A DNA stretch of 64,000 nt from Rhizobium sophoriradicis (GTDB taxonomy: Bacteria; Pseudomonadota; Alphaproteobacteria; Rhizobiales; Rhizobiaceae): positions 124,001-188,000 of the forward strand of contig NZ_RQIH01000005.1 of assembly GCF_003939025.1 (NCBI RefSeq), read 5' to 3'. The notes below the pieces were generated by a model, which saw only the letters and a program-made list of their open reading frames with translations, was not told where the DNA came from and made no database searches. A program made the translations under genes and the position numbers. Position 1 is the first letter of the stretch, and each line of letters opens with the position of its first letter. Positions 8,244 through 21,465 of this stretch are shown here, piece by piece.

Positions 8244-8278
8244 ACTCCCAAAGAATTGGAGAGCGCTTTTGGAGTTTT
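8244..8278 (+). terminator. probable terminator of the sugar transferase gene
   Basis: ACTCCCAAAG (8244-8253) pairs with CTTTTGGAGT (8266-8275) with one mismatch, followed by TTTT. It stands 48 bases after the sugar transferase stop. A second hairpin of unknown use (GCCGTCTGTTTT with AAAACAGGCGGC) follows at about 8294-8325. Confidence 0.5.
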
Positions 8279-8385
8279 CCTGATCTGATTGAAGCCGTCT
8301 GTTTTCTCGACCAAAACAGGCGGCCGCGTTCGTTTGAAGTCGCACGACAACGCTGTTGTCCCTATCCAAGGAAGAAGCCAGACAC

Positions 8386-8409
8386 AAAAAAAGCGGCCAT
8401 TGAGGCCGC
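8386..8409 (-). terminator. rho-independent terminator of the atp operon
   Basis: On the minus strand GCGGCC, a 5-base loop and GGCCGC are followed by seven T residues (A run 8386-8392 on the plus strand). It lies 27 bases beyond the atpC stop and closes the atpHAGDC transcript. Confidence 0.9.
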
Positions 8410-8435
8410 CCTTTCATTGAGGCTGTCGTACCCGG

Positions 8436-8843
8436 TCAGTCCTGCTGGACGATGCCGCGCAGATGCGTCAGTTCCATGATGAAATGCTCGAGCTTCGACT
8501 TGTGCTCGTGCAGCTCTGCATGTTCGAGCTCCTTGCGGGCAGCCTCGATCCGACGGGTCAGCTCGTCCTTATGGAGTTCCTCGACCGGGACGGCGGATTC
8601 GGCGAGCAAAGTGCAGCCTGTCGGCAGGATATCGGCAAAACCGCCGAACACCACGTAGTCCTGCTTCTTGCCGGACGCCGAACGCACGCTCACCACACCG
8701 GGCTTGATGGTCGTCATCGTCGGCGCGTGGTGCGCCATGACGGTCATCTCGCCCTCGGTTGCGGGAATGACGACCTCGGTCACCATCTCCGACAAGAGCA
8801 GACGCTCCGGCGAAACGAGCTCAAAGTTGAAATTGTCAGCCAT
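8436..8843 (-). CDS. atpC: F1 ATP synthase epsilon subunit
   Basis: A 135-residue protein of normal epsilon length. The N-terminal beta-sandwich carries FELVSPERLLLSEMV and the conserved EGEMTVMAHHAPTMTTIKPG block; the C-terminal helical hairpin is present (residues about 90-130). It is part of the central stalk and regulates ATP hydrolysis. The ATG overlaps the stop of the small CPFCG gene in TGATG, so its translation should be coupled to that gene rather than directly to atpD. A terminator follows. Confidence 0.97.
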   Translation of the reverse strand: MADNFNFELVSPERLLLSEMVTEVVIPATEGEMTVMAHHAPTMTTIKPGVVSVRSASGKKQDYVVFGGFADILPTGCTLLAESAVPVEELHKDELTRRIEAARKELEHAELHEHKSKLEHFIMELTHLRGIVQQD

Positions 8844-9081
8844 CAGTGACTTACCTTCTCGGCTATGGCTTTTGCATCTTGCAATTTGGTCCCGCAGAAC
8901 GGGCAGTGCAGTATCGCCTGGTCGAGATATCCGAGGCCTTCCTCGGTCTGAACCAGCCCCACAACCATCATGACCACGCCGTTATCGGCACGATAGACGG
9001 TCGGTGCTGCCGGTTCCGGAAGTTCCGCCACGACCCCCTTGAGGGAGTCGCAGCAGAATATCTCGTCCTGAGCGTCGCTCA

Positions 9082-9082
<1 letters not shown>
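8843..9082 (-). CDS. small CC...CPFCG putative zinc-binding protein inside the atp operon
   Basis: A 79-residue protein between atpD and atpC. Cys10-Cys11 near the N-terminus and Cys60-x-x-Cys63 (CPFCGTKL) near the C-terminus suggest a zinc-ribbon-like four-Cys site. I recognise no named family with certainty; the layout resembles small CC...CPWCG proteins of the DUF6980 kind. Both ends overlap neighbours by one base in TGATG (atpD stop to its ATG at 9082, its stop to the atpC ATG at 8843), so it is cotranslated with F1 subunits. The ATG at 9082 is chosen over the TTG at 9085. Function unknown. Confidence 0.8.
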
Positions 9083-11416
<2,334 letters not shown>

Positions 11417-11444
11417 CCGTGATCCGTCCTAACTTCGGGCCCGA

Positions 11445-12973
<1,529 letters not shown>

Positions 12974-12974
<1 letters not shown>

Positions 12975-13540
12975 CAGCCAACCTCTTTCAATGCGAGCTT
13001 AAGAGTGGAGAGTTTGGTACGAAGAGACGTATCAATCTGGCGGGACCCGACCTTTACGATCAGACCACCGAGAATTGACGGATCGACCGTGACTGATATC
13101 GTCACGTCTTTGCCGGTAACGCTCTTGAGTGCCACCTTCAATTCGGTTTCCTGCGCCTCGGAAAGCGCATGCGCCGAGGTGACCTCGGCGGAGATTTCAC
13201 CGCGATGGTTCGCGGCGATGATGCGGAAGGCCTTGATCATGCCAGGCAGGGCAAACAGGCGGCGGTTGCGCGCCACGACCTTCAGGAAATTGGCGAAGAA
13301 GCCGCTGATGCCGGCCCTCTCGCTGATGGCGACAATCGCCTTCAGCTGGTCCTCAGCGGAAAAAACCGGGCTTGCGACGAAGCGCTTCAGTTCGGCGCTC
13401 TCATCCAGCATCGCCTGGAAACGGTCGAGATCGGCGGTGACGCTGTCGACGGCGCCCTGTTCGAGCGCCAGCTCGAAAAGCGACGAGGCATAGCGCTCGG
13501 CAACACCAGAAGTAAGCTGGGACGTGTCTGCCACTGGCAC
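12974..13540 (-). CDS. atpH: F1 ATP synthase delta subunit
   Basis: A GTG start at 13540 is chosen: it has AGGGAA eight bases upstream and begins at [21 protein letters not shown], where similarity to delta subunits starts. The frame is open further upstream but that part is non-coding in character. Length is 188 residues, with the N-terminal six-helix domain ([18 protein letters not shown]) and the conserved C-terminal [22 protein letters not shown]. It links F1 to the peripheral stalk. The 254 bases upstream (13541-13794) should hold the operon promoter; I see no gene there. Confidence 0.95.
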
Positions 13541-13794
13541 AAATTTCCCTGATTTCAATCCAAAATCCGGCTCTCGGCGGGCGCCGAACCTATGATCTTG
13601 AATTCGTTTTGATTTCCCCCAGAAATCACAAGAGAAGCCTCTTGCTTCTTCCGAAATTCGGGGTCCGTCTAACATAGGATGTTCGGACTCGCAACACGCG
13701 TAATGCCCGAATACGCCTTTCGCATGAATTTCTGTCTGCAAAATTGCGCGATGGTCTGAAAGCGGGCCGCGGAAGCCGCCGGCGGCGGCGAAAA

Positions 13795-14184
13795 TTACGT
13801 CTGGAAGAAGCCGAAAACATACAGCAGTGGCAGTGCCGCGATAATCGCCTGCACAACCAGAAGTAAATAGTTGAGGTAAGTACTCCCCTTATCTGACAGG
13901 ATGGAGACGATGCGGGCAAACGCAGCCATGGCGAACGCCGCTCCGAAGGCGGTATAAATCAGCGGCTGAGCCAGCACGACGGCACCGAGGCCAAGACCGA
14001 GATAAAAGCCGCCCATCGATCGGACCTCGCTGAAACCTTCACGCCGCTCGCCGCGCGACGCCAGACCGAAGACCCTCATCGCAAGACCCGGCGCAAACAT
14101 GATGACGAAGCCGGCCAAGGCCGTGAAGGCGGCTGCGCCGAAGGCAAGCTGCTCACCAAATTCCGTCGGAAACTCAAATTCCAT
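13795..14184 (-). CDS. small four-helix membrane protein, DUF4345-like
   Basis: About 129 residues from ATG 14184, preceded by GGGG/GAGG; an ATG at 14202 in the same frame is an alternative. Four hydrophobic helices are visible (about residues 10-35, 50-70, 75-95 and 105-128), with a conserved-looking polar stretch REGFSEVRSMGGFYLGLGLG between helices 1 and 2. The pattern fits DUF4345-like membrane proteins. I recall that a protein of this size from Agrobacterium has been named as a phage-infection factor, but I cannot confirm that this is its homologue. It follows priA on the same strand. Confidence 0.65.
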   Translation of the reverse strand: MEFEFPTEFGEQLAFGAAAFTALAGFVIMFAPGLAMRVFGLASRGERREGFSEVRSMGGFYLGLGLGAVVLAQPLIYTAFGAAFAMAAFARIVSILSDKGSTYLNYLLLVVQAIIAALPLLYVFGFFQT

Positions 14185-14263
14185 GCCTCGACCCCAAATC
14201 ATCCGCTGATTCTGCGTTTATGCCATGCTCGGCCGGATCCGGGAACGCAGCGTGCGGAACGAT

Positions 14264-16480
14264 CTACAGAAAGCTCTGCGGATCGATATCGAGCTGCACC
14301 TGCACCGATCCGCGCTCCTTCGGCGATTGCGACAGCATCGCCCGCAGGAAGCCCTGCATGTCGGAGTTGCGCCGCCCGTGCACCAGAAGCCGGAAGCGGT
14401 GGCGGCCGCGCACCAGCGCCAGGGGCGCCTCCGCCGGGCCGAGCACCGAGATGCCGGACACCTGGGGCGCTGCGTTGCGCATGCCGCGCGCATGGTTTTC
14501 GGCGTCGTGGCGGGTTTCGGCCGAGACGATGATCGAGGCCAGTCTGCCGAAGGGCGGCAGTGCGGCGCGTTCGCGCTCGGTGATCTCGCGCTCGTAAAAG
14601 GCATCGGAATCACCTGAAACAATCGCCTGCATCACGGGATGCTGCGGCTGGTAGGTCTGCAGCAGCCCATGGCTCTTGAGCCCGGTGCGCCCGGCCCGGC
14701 CGGTCACCTGCGACAGAAGCTGGAAGGTGCGCTCGGCCGCACGCGGATCGCCGTTGGCGAGGCCGAGATCGGCGTCGATGATACCGACCAGCGTCATCAG
14801 CGGAAAATTATGGCCCTTGGCGACGAGCTGGGTGCCGATGACGATATCGGCCTCGCCCCTGGCGATGGCATCGAGCTCCAGCCGCAGCCGCTTCACACCG
14901 CCCATGATATCCGAGGAGAGAACGATCGTCCGCGCCTGCGGGAAATGCCGCTCCACCTCTTCGGCGATACGTTCGACGCCGGGCCCGCAGGCAACGAGAT
15001 GGTCGAGCGTGCCGCATTCCGGGCATGCTTCCGGCGTGCGCTCGGCATGACCGCATTGATGACACTGCAGCTGCTTGCGGAAGCGATGCTCGACCAGCCA
15101 GCTCGAACATTGCGGGCATTGGAAGCGGTGACCGCAGACCCGGCAGAGCGTCAGCGGCGCATAACCACGCCGGTTGAGAAAGAGCAGCGCCTGTTCGCGC
15201 CGCTCCACCGTCTTGCCGATCGCCCGGATCAGGACCGGCGACAGGAAGCGGCCGCGCTCCGGCGCGTGCCTGCGCATATCGATGAGATGCAGGTCGGGCA
15301 GCGCCGCATCGCCGAAACGCGTCGGCAGATGCACGGTGCTGTAGCGCCCGCTCTGCCCGTTGACCTGACTTTCGACCGACGGCGTCGCCGACACCAGGAC
15401 GACGGGGAAATCACCGATGCGGCCGCGCACCACGGCCATATCACGCGCATTGTAGAAGACGCGGTCTTCCTGCTTGTAGGCGGGATCATGCTCCTCGTCG
15501 ACGATGATGAGGCCGAGATCCTCGAAAGGCAGGAAGAGCGCCGAGCGGGCGCCGGCGACGACCCTGACTTCGCCGGTCACCGCCTGGCGCCAGACTTTTT
15601 CTCGCATGCGCGGAGCGAGGTCGGAATGCCATTCGGCGGGCTTTGCCCCGAAGCGATCCTGAAAGCGCTCCATGAAACTGGCCGTCAGCGCGATCTCCGG
15701 CAGCAGGATCAGCACCTGCCTGCCGCGTTTCAGCGTCTCGGCGATCGCCTCGAAATAGACCTCGGTCTTGCCGGAGCCGGTCACGCCGTCGATCAGCGAT
15801 ACGGTAAATTCGCCCTTGCGAATGTCGGAGACGATCTCTGCGGCCGCCTCTTTCTGCGGCCCTTCGAGGCGAGCGGCGGCAAAATCGGGATCCGGCATCG
15901 CCACCACTGGCGGCGGCGGCAGGAATATCGTCTCGAAGATGCCGAGCGTAATCAGACCATCGACGACGCTGGTCGAAACGCCAGCCGCATGCGCCAGGCC
16001 GCTGCGTGTCCAGGACAAGCCGTCGGAAGCGGTCTCGAGCACGCGCGTCCGCGCCGGTGTCAGCCGCTCCGGTTTGCCGCCGATGAACTTCAGCCCCTCG
16101 ACCATCGGCTCGGGCTCGAAGGCGTTCGGCGCCCTCAATGCCATGCGCGCGACGAGGCCGGGCGGGGAGAGCGTATAGGCCGCCACCCAGTCGATGAAAT
16201 CCCGCATCTCCCTGGAAAGTGGAGGGCAGTCGAAGACATGGCTGATCGGACGGAGCTTCTTCGGATCGACGCCATCCTCGCCGCCGTCCCAGACCACGCC
16301 GATCACCTGTCGCGGCCCAAGCGGCACCTGCACGACCGAGCCGGGCTCGACCGCCATGCCTTCCGGCACCGAATAGGAATAGGGTTTCGGCGCCGGCATC
16401 GGCACCAGCACCGGAACCGTTCGGTTCACGGGCGGTGCTTCGAACAGCGCGCCAAAGAGATCGGACGAATCTGTGCTCAT
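14264..16480 (-). CDS. priA: primosomal protein N' (PriA helicase)
   Basis: A 738-residue replication-restart helicase from ATG 16480 (MSTDSSDLFGALFEAPP). The N-terminal DNA-binding part carries VPLGPRQVIGVVWDG; Walker A is GVTGSGKTEVYFEA; the DEEH box is IIVDEEHDPAYKQ. Eight paired cysteines form the zinc sites (CRVCGHRFQCPQC and CHQCGHAERTPEACPECG). The helicase C-lobe has GTQLVAKGHNFPLMTLVGI. It reloads the replisome at stalled forks. It is divergent from the DHDPS-family gene across 214 bases without a gene. Confidence 0.97.
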   Translation of the reverse strand: MSTDSSDLFGALFEAPPVNRTVPVLVPMPAPKPYSYSVPEGMAVEPGSVVQVPLGPRQVIGVVWDGGEDGVDPKKLRPISHVFDCPPLSREMRDFIDWVAAYTLSPPGLVARMALRAPNAFEPEPMVEGLKFIGGKPERLTPARTRVLETASDGLSWTRSGLAHAAGVSTSVVDGLITLGIFETIFLPPPPVVAMPDPDFAAARLEGPQKEAAAEIVSDIRKGEFTVSLIDGVTGSGKTEVYFEAIAETLKRGRQVLILLPEIALTASFMERFQDRFGAKPAEWHSDLAPRMREKVWRQAVTGEVRVVAGARSALFLPFEDLGLIIVDEEHDPAYKQEDRVFYNARDMAVVRGRIGDFPVVLVSATPSVESQVNGQSGRYSTVHLPTRFGDAALPDLHLIDMRRHAPERGRFLSPVLIRAIGKTVERREQALLFLNRRGYAPLTLCRVCGHRFQCPQCSSWLVEHRFRKQLQCHQCGHAERTPEACPECGTLDHLVACGPGVERIAEEVERHFPQARTIVLSSDIMGGVKRLRLELDAIARGEADIVIGTQLVAKGHNFPLMTLVGIIDADLGLANGDPRAAERTFQLLSQVTGRAGRTGLKSHGLLQTYQPQHPVMQAIVSGDSDAFYEREITERERAALPPFGRLASIIVSAETRHDAENHARGMRNAAPQVSGISVLGPAEAPLALVRGRHRFRLLVHGRRNSDMQGFLRAMLSQSPKERGSVQVQLDIDPQSFL

Positions 16481-16694
16481 CGGGCGAGAACATGCCCGCA
16501 AATCGACGGAATTGGAACCGCAAAGACGAGGCGGTGCATCTTGCGAGGAATGCGGATTTGCGACGGTTCCGCCAGGATCGCCCATACTCTTAAGAAAGGG
16601 TTGCCGGACGAACGATTGGCCGCATAGATTGCCGGAGAGATTCAATTGGAAATGCTGAAGCGCTGTTCTTCGGCCGCTGAATTGGAGCGCGCGA

Positions 16695-17627
16695 ATGGCC
16701 AGACTGACCGAAGACGCCAAGGGCGTCTATGTGATCGCCGTAACTCCATTCACCGACGACGGCGCCCTCGATCTCGACAGCATCGACAGCATGGTCGATT
16801 TCTACGAGGGCGCCGGCGTCACCGGACTGACGGTGCTTGGCCAACTCGGCGAAGCCCCGAAGCTGACAGCCGAGGAATCGCGGAGCGTGGTCGAACGTGT
16901 GCTGAAGCGCCTCGACGGGCGCCTTCCCGTCGTCGTCGGCGTCTCAGCGCCCGGACTTGCGCCGATGCGCGAACTTGCCGAAGCCGTCATGGGCGAAGGT
17001 GCTGCCGGCGTCATGGTTGCGCCGCCCTGGACGGTCAAGACCGACGACCAGGCTTTGGCCTTCTATCAGTCGGTCGGCGAAGCCCTGGGCGACACGCCTT
17101 TCGTGCTGCAGGACTATCCACTCACCACAAACGTGACGATCGCGCCTGTCGTCATCGAGCGCATCGTCAACGCGGTGCCGAATTGCGTCATGCTCAAGCA
17201 CGAGGATTGGCCGGGTCTTGCAAAGATCTCAGCACTTCGCGCCGCCAGCGACAAAGGCGCCATGCGGCGCATCTCGATTCTTTGCGGCAATGGCGGGCTG
17301 TTCCTGCCCGAAGAGATGGGCCGCGGCGCCGACGGCGCCATGACCGGCTTTTGTTATCCCGAGATGATGGTCGGCGTCGTCGAAGCCTATGCGGCCGGCA
17401 ATCCCGATCGCGCTCATGCGATCTTCGATGCCTATCTGCCGCTCGCCCGCTACGAACAGCAGCAGGGCATCGGCCTTGCCTGCCGCAAATATGTGCTTGC
17501 CAAGCGCGGCGTCATCAAGTCCGCCACGCTGCGCAAACCAGGCGCCAGGCTTTCGGCACTCGATATTGCCGATGTCGAGCGGTTGCTGGCCCGCCAGACC
17601 ATCCGTCTCAAGGAGATCGGCGCCTGA
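16695..17627 (+). CDS. dihydrodipicolinate synthase/N-acetylneuraminate lyase family protein
   Basis: A 310-residue TIM-barrel protein of the DapA/NanA superfamily. The Schiff-base Lys is in CVMLKHED (about residue 171) and the catalytic Tyr in LQDYPLT; the N-terminus GVYVIAVTPFTDDGALD is typical. The usual GTTGE motif reads TVLGQLGEAP, so the carboxylate-binding threonines differ from true DapA and the protein is more likely a 2-keto-acid aldolase or dehydratase of unknown substrate. The stop lies 42 bases from the convergent GNAT gene. Confidence 0.88.
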   Translation: MARLTEDAKGVYVIAVTPFTDDGALDLDSIDSMVDFYEGAGVTGLTVLGQLGEAPKLTAEESRSVVERVLKRLDGRLPVVVGVSAPGLAPMRELAEAVMGEGAAGVMVAPPWTVKTDDQALAFYQSVGEALGDTPFVLQDYPLTTNVTIAPVVIERIVNAVPNCVMLKHEDWPGLAKISALRAASDKGAMRRISILCGNGGLFLPEEMGRGADGAMTGFCYPEMMVGVVEAYAAGNPDRAHAIFDAYLPLARYEQQQGIGLACRKYVLAKRGVIKSATLRKPGARLSALDIADVERLLARQTIRLKEIGA

Positions 17628-17669
17628 GGGCGGCACGATAGATCGAAGCGGCAGGTATGATTGCGACGG

Positions 17670-18167
17670 CTATGGTTGTCGAAACAACGTCTTTTCGCCG
17701 TCAGGGCAGCCTGACCCATCGAGCTCGAGAACATGGCTATAGCGGTTCCGCGCGCGCGGCTGAAACCCGAGCGACTCCCAGAATTTCGCCGCAGCATCAT
17801 TTCCCACATGAACAGTGACGGTACTGCAGCAGGGGCGTGCATGATCGAGCAGAGAAAGGGCGAGCATTCGGCCGATGCCGCGCCTGCGCATTGCGGGACG
17901 AATATAGAATCGCCGCATCCGCAACGCCCCTGACATGGTGGGCTCGATGGTCATGCCCCCGATGCCCGCAAGCCCCTCCGCAACATAGGCGGCCAGCAGC
18001 CTTTCGCCGTCACGCTCGAACCTGACGGCACCGGCCGACCAATCGCCGATGAGGCGGGTGATATGAAGATGGCCCTCCTGCCGGGCATCGCGTTCGAGCT
18101 TTGCGATCTCCTGCGGCAATCGATCGCGGATAATGCGGATATCGATCTCATGGCAATACCAATGCAT
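17670..18167 (-). CDS. GNAT-family N-acetyltransferase
   Basis: A 165-residue protein. The acetyl-CoA binding motif A is MRRFYIRPAMRRRGIGRMLAL (about residues 83-103) with the Q/RxxGxG/A signature RRRGIG, followed by FWESLGF near residue 131, the usual end of the fold. The ATG at 18167 follows the upstream acyltransferase stop with no spacer (TAGATG), so the two are very probably translated as a pair. The acetyl acceptor cannot be inferred. Confidence 0.85.
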   Translation of the reverse strand: MHWYCHEIDIRIIRDRLPQEIAKLERDARQEGHLHITRLIGDWSAGAVRFERDGERLLAAYVAEGLAGIGGMTIEPTMSGALRMRRFYIRPAMRRRGIGRMLALSLLDHARPCCSTVTVHVGNDAAAKFWESLGFQPRARNRYSHVLELDGSGCPDGEKTLFRQP

Positions 18168-19118
18168 CTAGACGGCAGGTACCGGAATCTCGCGCGGCAT
18201 CGCCGCGGCCGGCATGCCGACCGGCACGAAGGTGACATCGCCGTCGCTGGCCAAATCATACACCGTATGTTTCTCCAGCGCCTTCGTCACCTCGTTGAGA
18301 TCGCCGTCGAGATGCTCGGCGGGGATGAGGTTGCCGATCACGAAATCGAAACGGTCGCCGCGCTTGTTCAACAATTCATGAAAGACGGTCATGTCGCGCA
18401 GTTCCGTCGACCATTTCGCCAGCCAGTAGAACAGTCCGGAATTGCGCGCCGTCATGTGGACCGGAAGGATCGGCAGATTGTATTTGCGCGCCAGCCCAAC
18501 CGCCGACGTCTTCCATGGGCGTTCGTTCAGCCGGCCGTTCGCCCAATAGGCGATACGGCCTGATGGAAAGAGCACGGTCGCCTTGCCCTCCCTCACCGCA
18601 TGGTTCGTCAATTGCAGCGTCTCACGCGCCTTGAGCTTGCTCTTATGCTCCTCCCGCCACTCGACCGGGATGACCATCTCGGCGAAACGCGGATTGACGC
18701 GGATTGCATCGCGATTGGCAAAGAACATCATGTCGGGCCGACGCGATTTCAGAAGGTCGAATACTGCAACACCGTCGGCGATGCCTGTGGGATGGTTGCT
18801 GACGAGGATGAAGCCGCCCGTATCCGGGATGCGCTCGCCATTGGCGATGCCGATGTCGAGCTTCAGCACGCCGCTCAAATATTCGAACGCCTGGAAGCCC
18901 GGCATCTTGGCAACCGCATTGGCGAATTCGATCGCCTTGTTATAGCGCAGAAGCGTGTAGAGGAACGGCCGCATGACCGGCCAGAGCGGATTTTTCACGA
19001 TCCTCTGGCCGCGTTCGGCAATCAGCGTGTCGACGATATGGCCGGGCTTTCCCTGTGAAACAAGAACGATCGCTTCCGCGAGCTGTCCGAAAGCCGTCAT
19101 GGAGTCGCGCGGTGCCAT
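18168..19118 (-). CDS. lysophospholipid acyltransferase family protein
   Basis: A 316-residue PlsC-fold acyltransferase. The catalytic motif is NHPTGIADG (about residues 107-115), the NHPxGxxDG variant that has five residues between His and Asp. The second motif, with the glycerol-phosphate-binding Gly-Arg, is LFPSGRIAYW. Other acyltransferases of this variant act on lyso-lipids such as lyso-ornithine lipid, but the neighbour here is a small GNAT rather than an OlsB-type N-acyltransferase, so no lipid is assigned. It is divergent from xerC across 138 bases. Confidence 0.85.
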   Translation of the reverse strand: MAPRDSMTAFGQLAEAIVLVSQGKPGHIVDTLIAERGQRIVKNPLWPVMRPFLYTLLRYNKAIEFANAVAKMPGFQAFEYLSGVLKLDIGIANGERIPDTGGFILVSNHPTGIADGVAVFDLLKSRRPDMMFFANRDAIRVNPRFAEMVIPVEWREEHKSKLKARETLQLTNHAVREGKATVLFPSGRIAYWANGRLNERPWKTSAVGLARKYNLPILPVHMTARNSGLFYWLAKWSTELRDMTVFHELLNKRGDRFDFVIGNLIPAEHLDGDLNEVTKALEKHTVYDLASDGDVTFVPVGMPAAAMPREIPVPAV

Positions 19119-19256
19119 GAAAGATCCTGTCTATGGGCTGTAAGCTATCGCAGTACAATATGATCTAAGGATGACAAAGGCTTGGCCGGCATTAGCAATT
19201 CCATAACCGTTCCTGCTTCAAATTGGCGGACTTAAGGGCAAATTCAAGGCCGCGAC

Positions 19257-20192
19257 GTGAACGAACTGCTTGTTATCGCCGATCCGCGCCTGATGGCGGA
19301 ACGGGCCGCCTGGCTCGAAAACCTCGCTCGCGAGCGCCGTCTTTCCGAGCACACGCTCGATGCCTATGAGCGCGACACTCGCCAGTTCCTGACCTTTCTG
19401 ACCGGCCATCTCGCCGGCCCGGCGACGCTTAGCGACATCCGGGAATTGCGCCCCGCCGATTTCCGCGCCTTTCTCGCGGCCCGACGCAAACAGGGCTCCG
19501 GCGCCCGCTCGCTCGGCCGCAACCTGGCGGGCCTTCGCTCGCTGTTGCGCCATCTCGAAAGGAAGGGCCTGGTCAATGCCGCCGGCGCTGCCGCGATCCG
19601 CTCGCCGAAACAGCCGAAGTCGCTTCCCAAGCCGCTGTCGGACACGCAGGCGATCACCGTCGTCAGCAACGAAGCCCAGCTCCATGACGAGCCCTGGATC
19701 GCCGCGCGCGATGCGGCTGTCATGACGCTGCTCTACGGCTGCGGCCTGCGCATCTCCGAGGCGCTGGATCTCGTTCCTGCTGACCTGCCGAAGGGGGCGG
19801 CGACGCTGCGCATCACCGGCAAGGGCAACAAGACGCGGCTGGTGCCGCTGCTGCCCGTGGTGTTCGACGCGGTCGAGAAATATCGCACGCTCTGCCCATA
19901 TCATCTCGAAAGCGGCGCGCCGCTGTTTCGCGGCGCCCGCGGCGGCAAGCTGCAGGCGGCGATCATCCAGCGCGCCATGCAGAAGCTGCGCAGCGCCTTC
20001 GGCCTGCCGGAGACGGCGACGCCGCATGCGCTTCGCCACTCTTTCGCCACCCACCTGCTTGCCGGCGGCGGCGATCTGCGCACCATCCAGGAACTGCTCG
20101 GCCATGCCAGCCTATCGACGACGCAAGTCTATACCGGCGTCGATGCGTCGCGGCTGCTCGAGGTGTATGATCGGGCCCATCCGCGCGCCTGA
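19257..20192 (+). CDS. xerC: tyrosine recombinase XerC
   Basis: A 311-residue tyrosine recombinase. The N-terminal SAM-like DNA-binding domain covers about residues 14-110 (LSEHTLDAYERDTRQFLTFL). The catalytic set is present: Arg in GCGLRISEAL, Lys in GKGNKTR, HALRHSFATH (His-x-x-Arg), the second His in LGHASLSTTQ, and the Tyr in QVYTGVDASRL. It resolves chromosome dimers at dif together with XerD. XerC rather than XerD is chosen from overall sequence and the nearby priA. The start is GTG 19257; an ATG twelve codons later is possible. Confidence 0.9.
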   Translation: MNELLVIADPRLMAERAAWLENLARERRLSEHTLDAYERDTRQFLTFLTGHLAGPATLSDIRELRPADFRAFLAARRKQGSGARSLGRNLAGLRSLLRHLERKGLVNAAGAAAIRSPKQPKSLPKPLSDTQAITVVSNEAQLHDEPWIAARDAAVMTLLYGCGLRISEALDLVPADLPKGAATLRITGKGNKTRLVPLLPVVFDAVEKYRTLCPYHLESGAPLFRGARGGKLQAAIIQRAMQKLRSAFGLPETATPHALRHSFATHLLAGGGDLRTIQELLGHASLSTTQVYTGVDASRLLEVYDRAHPRA

Positions 20193-20355
20193 TGCATGGC
20201 TGTGACAGCGGCCCGCGGCCTATCGGCAAGCTCAGCGCTCATGAATCCGACTTGATACGATGCGCTAAGTTTTCGTTAACGCATTCTCTTAAAGGATTAT
20301 GCGCAAGCCGAGCGTAGAGCATGAGAAACATAGAGCATGTGACCGGAACATCATC

Positions 20356-21432
20356 ATGACGACATCAATCGGCCGCCGGACCTCATTCCTTGCAGCATCC
20401 GGCAACCTGCTGCTCTGGTTGATTGCAGCCTTCCACATGCTGCTTCTTGCGGCGCTGTTGGTCGCCTTCCTGGCGGCACGGCCGGCCGCGGCCGAAGACG
20501 GCGCCTGCACCGGACGCAATCTGATGATCGATCTGCAGCAGAGCGACCCCAGCCGCTACGCCGAGGCGGTCAAGGAAGCCGAGGCAGTGCCGAACGGCAA
20601 GGGCATCTTCTGGAAGATCGAAAAAACAGGACTTCAGCCTTCATGGCTGCTCGGCAGCATGCATGTCACCGATCCGCGCGTGCTGGCCTTGCCGCCGCGC
20701 GCCCAGGCAGCCCACGACGCCGCCAATACGATCATCATCGAATCCGACGAAATCCTCGATGAACGCAAGGCGACCGCCGCCCTGCTGGCGCGGCCGGAAC
20801 TGACGATGTTCACCGACGGCACGACGATCGACAAGCTGCTGTCTGCCGAGGATTACAGGCGGCTGGAAGCCGGCCTCAAGAAGCGCGGCATCCCGCTCAG
20901 CGCCGTCTCCCGCATGCGGCCGTGGATGATCTCGAGCGCCGTCGCGCTTCCGGCCTGCGAACTCGCCCGGAAGGCCAGGGGCGTGCAGTTCCTCGACCAG
21001 AAGATCGCCACCGACGCCGTTGCTCAGGGCAAGCAGGTCAAGGGGCTGGAGACCCTTGCCGAACAGATCCAGGCGATGGCCGACCTGCCGGTCGAATTCC
21101 ATATGAAGTCGCTGATCGAGACGCTGGAACTCGGCGACAAGATGAGCGACGTCGTCGAAACGATGACCGATCTCTACCTCTCCGGCGATATCGGCATGAC
21201 CATGCCGATGCTGAAGACCGTGACGCCGGAGAAGCAAGGCGAAGACAGCGACTATGCAGCCTTCGAACAGCGCGTCATCCTCGACCGCAACAAGGTGATG
21301 GCCGAACGCGCCGCTCCCATTCTCGACGGCGGCAACGTCTTCATGGCCGTCGGCGCCCTGCATCTGCCCGGCCAAGCCGGCGTCATCGAGTTGCTGCGCA
21401 AGCAGGGCTTTACCGTGACTGCGGTGAACTGA
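20356..21432 (+). CDS. TraB/GumN family protein, exported
   Basis: A 358-residue protein from ATG 20356; the frame is open to 20299 but that part has no family sequence. A hydrophobic N-terminal segment (LLLWLIAAFHMLLLAALLVAFLA) acts as signal peptide or anchor. The TraB/GumN core follows: SWLLGSMHVTDPRVLALPP, the repeated Glu/His motif, and the C-terminal GGNVFMAVGALHLPGQAGVIELL. Members are suspected metallopeptidases (Tiki-like) or polysaccharide-related proteins; the role here is unknown. Confidence 0.87.
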   Translation: MTTSIGRRTSFLAASGNLLLWLIAAFHMLLLAALLVAFLAARPAAAEDGACTGRNLMIDLQQSDPSRYAEAVKEAEAVPNGKGIFWKIEKTGLQPSWLLGSMHVTDPRVLALPPRAQAAHDAANTIIIESDEILDERKATAALLARPELTMFTDGTTIDKLLSAEDYRRLEAGLKKRGIPLSAVSRMRPWMISSAVALPACELARKARGVQFLDQKIATDAVAQGKQVKGLETLAEQIQAMADLPVEFHMKSLIETLELGDKMSDVVETMTDLYLSGDIGMTMPMLKTVTPEKQGEDSDYAAFEQRVILDRNKVMAERAAPILDGGNVFMAVGALHLPGQAGVIELLRKQGFTVTAVN

Positions 21433-21465
21433 ACCGGCAGCCTTCAGCCAATCGTCATGCAACAA

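Noticed and set aside
14639..16627. 662-codon plus-strand frame opposite priA
   Set aside because: The minus strand has every PriA motif, so this frame is a shadow.
16695..17627. DHDPS-family gene considered as dapA
   Set aside because: The GTTGE substrate motif of lysine-pathway DapA is replaced, so a different aldolase-type function is more likely.
17670..19118. GNAT plus acyltransferase pair considered as olsB-olsA (ornithine lipid synthesis)
   Set aside because: The GNAT has only 165 residues, with an acetyl-CoA motif, and is too short for OlsB; gene order is also reversed.
20315..20360. Two GAGCATG copies near 20321 and 20335 considered as another RIME-like repeat
   Set aside because: The inverted partner ATGCTC and the inner conserved block are absent.
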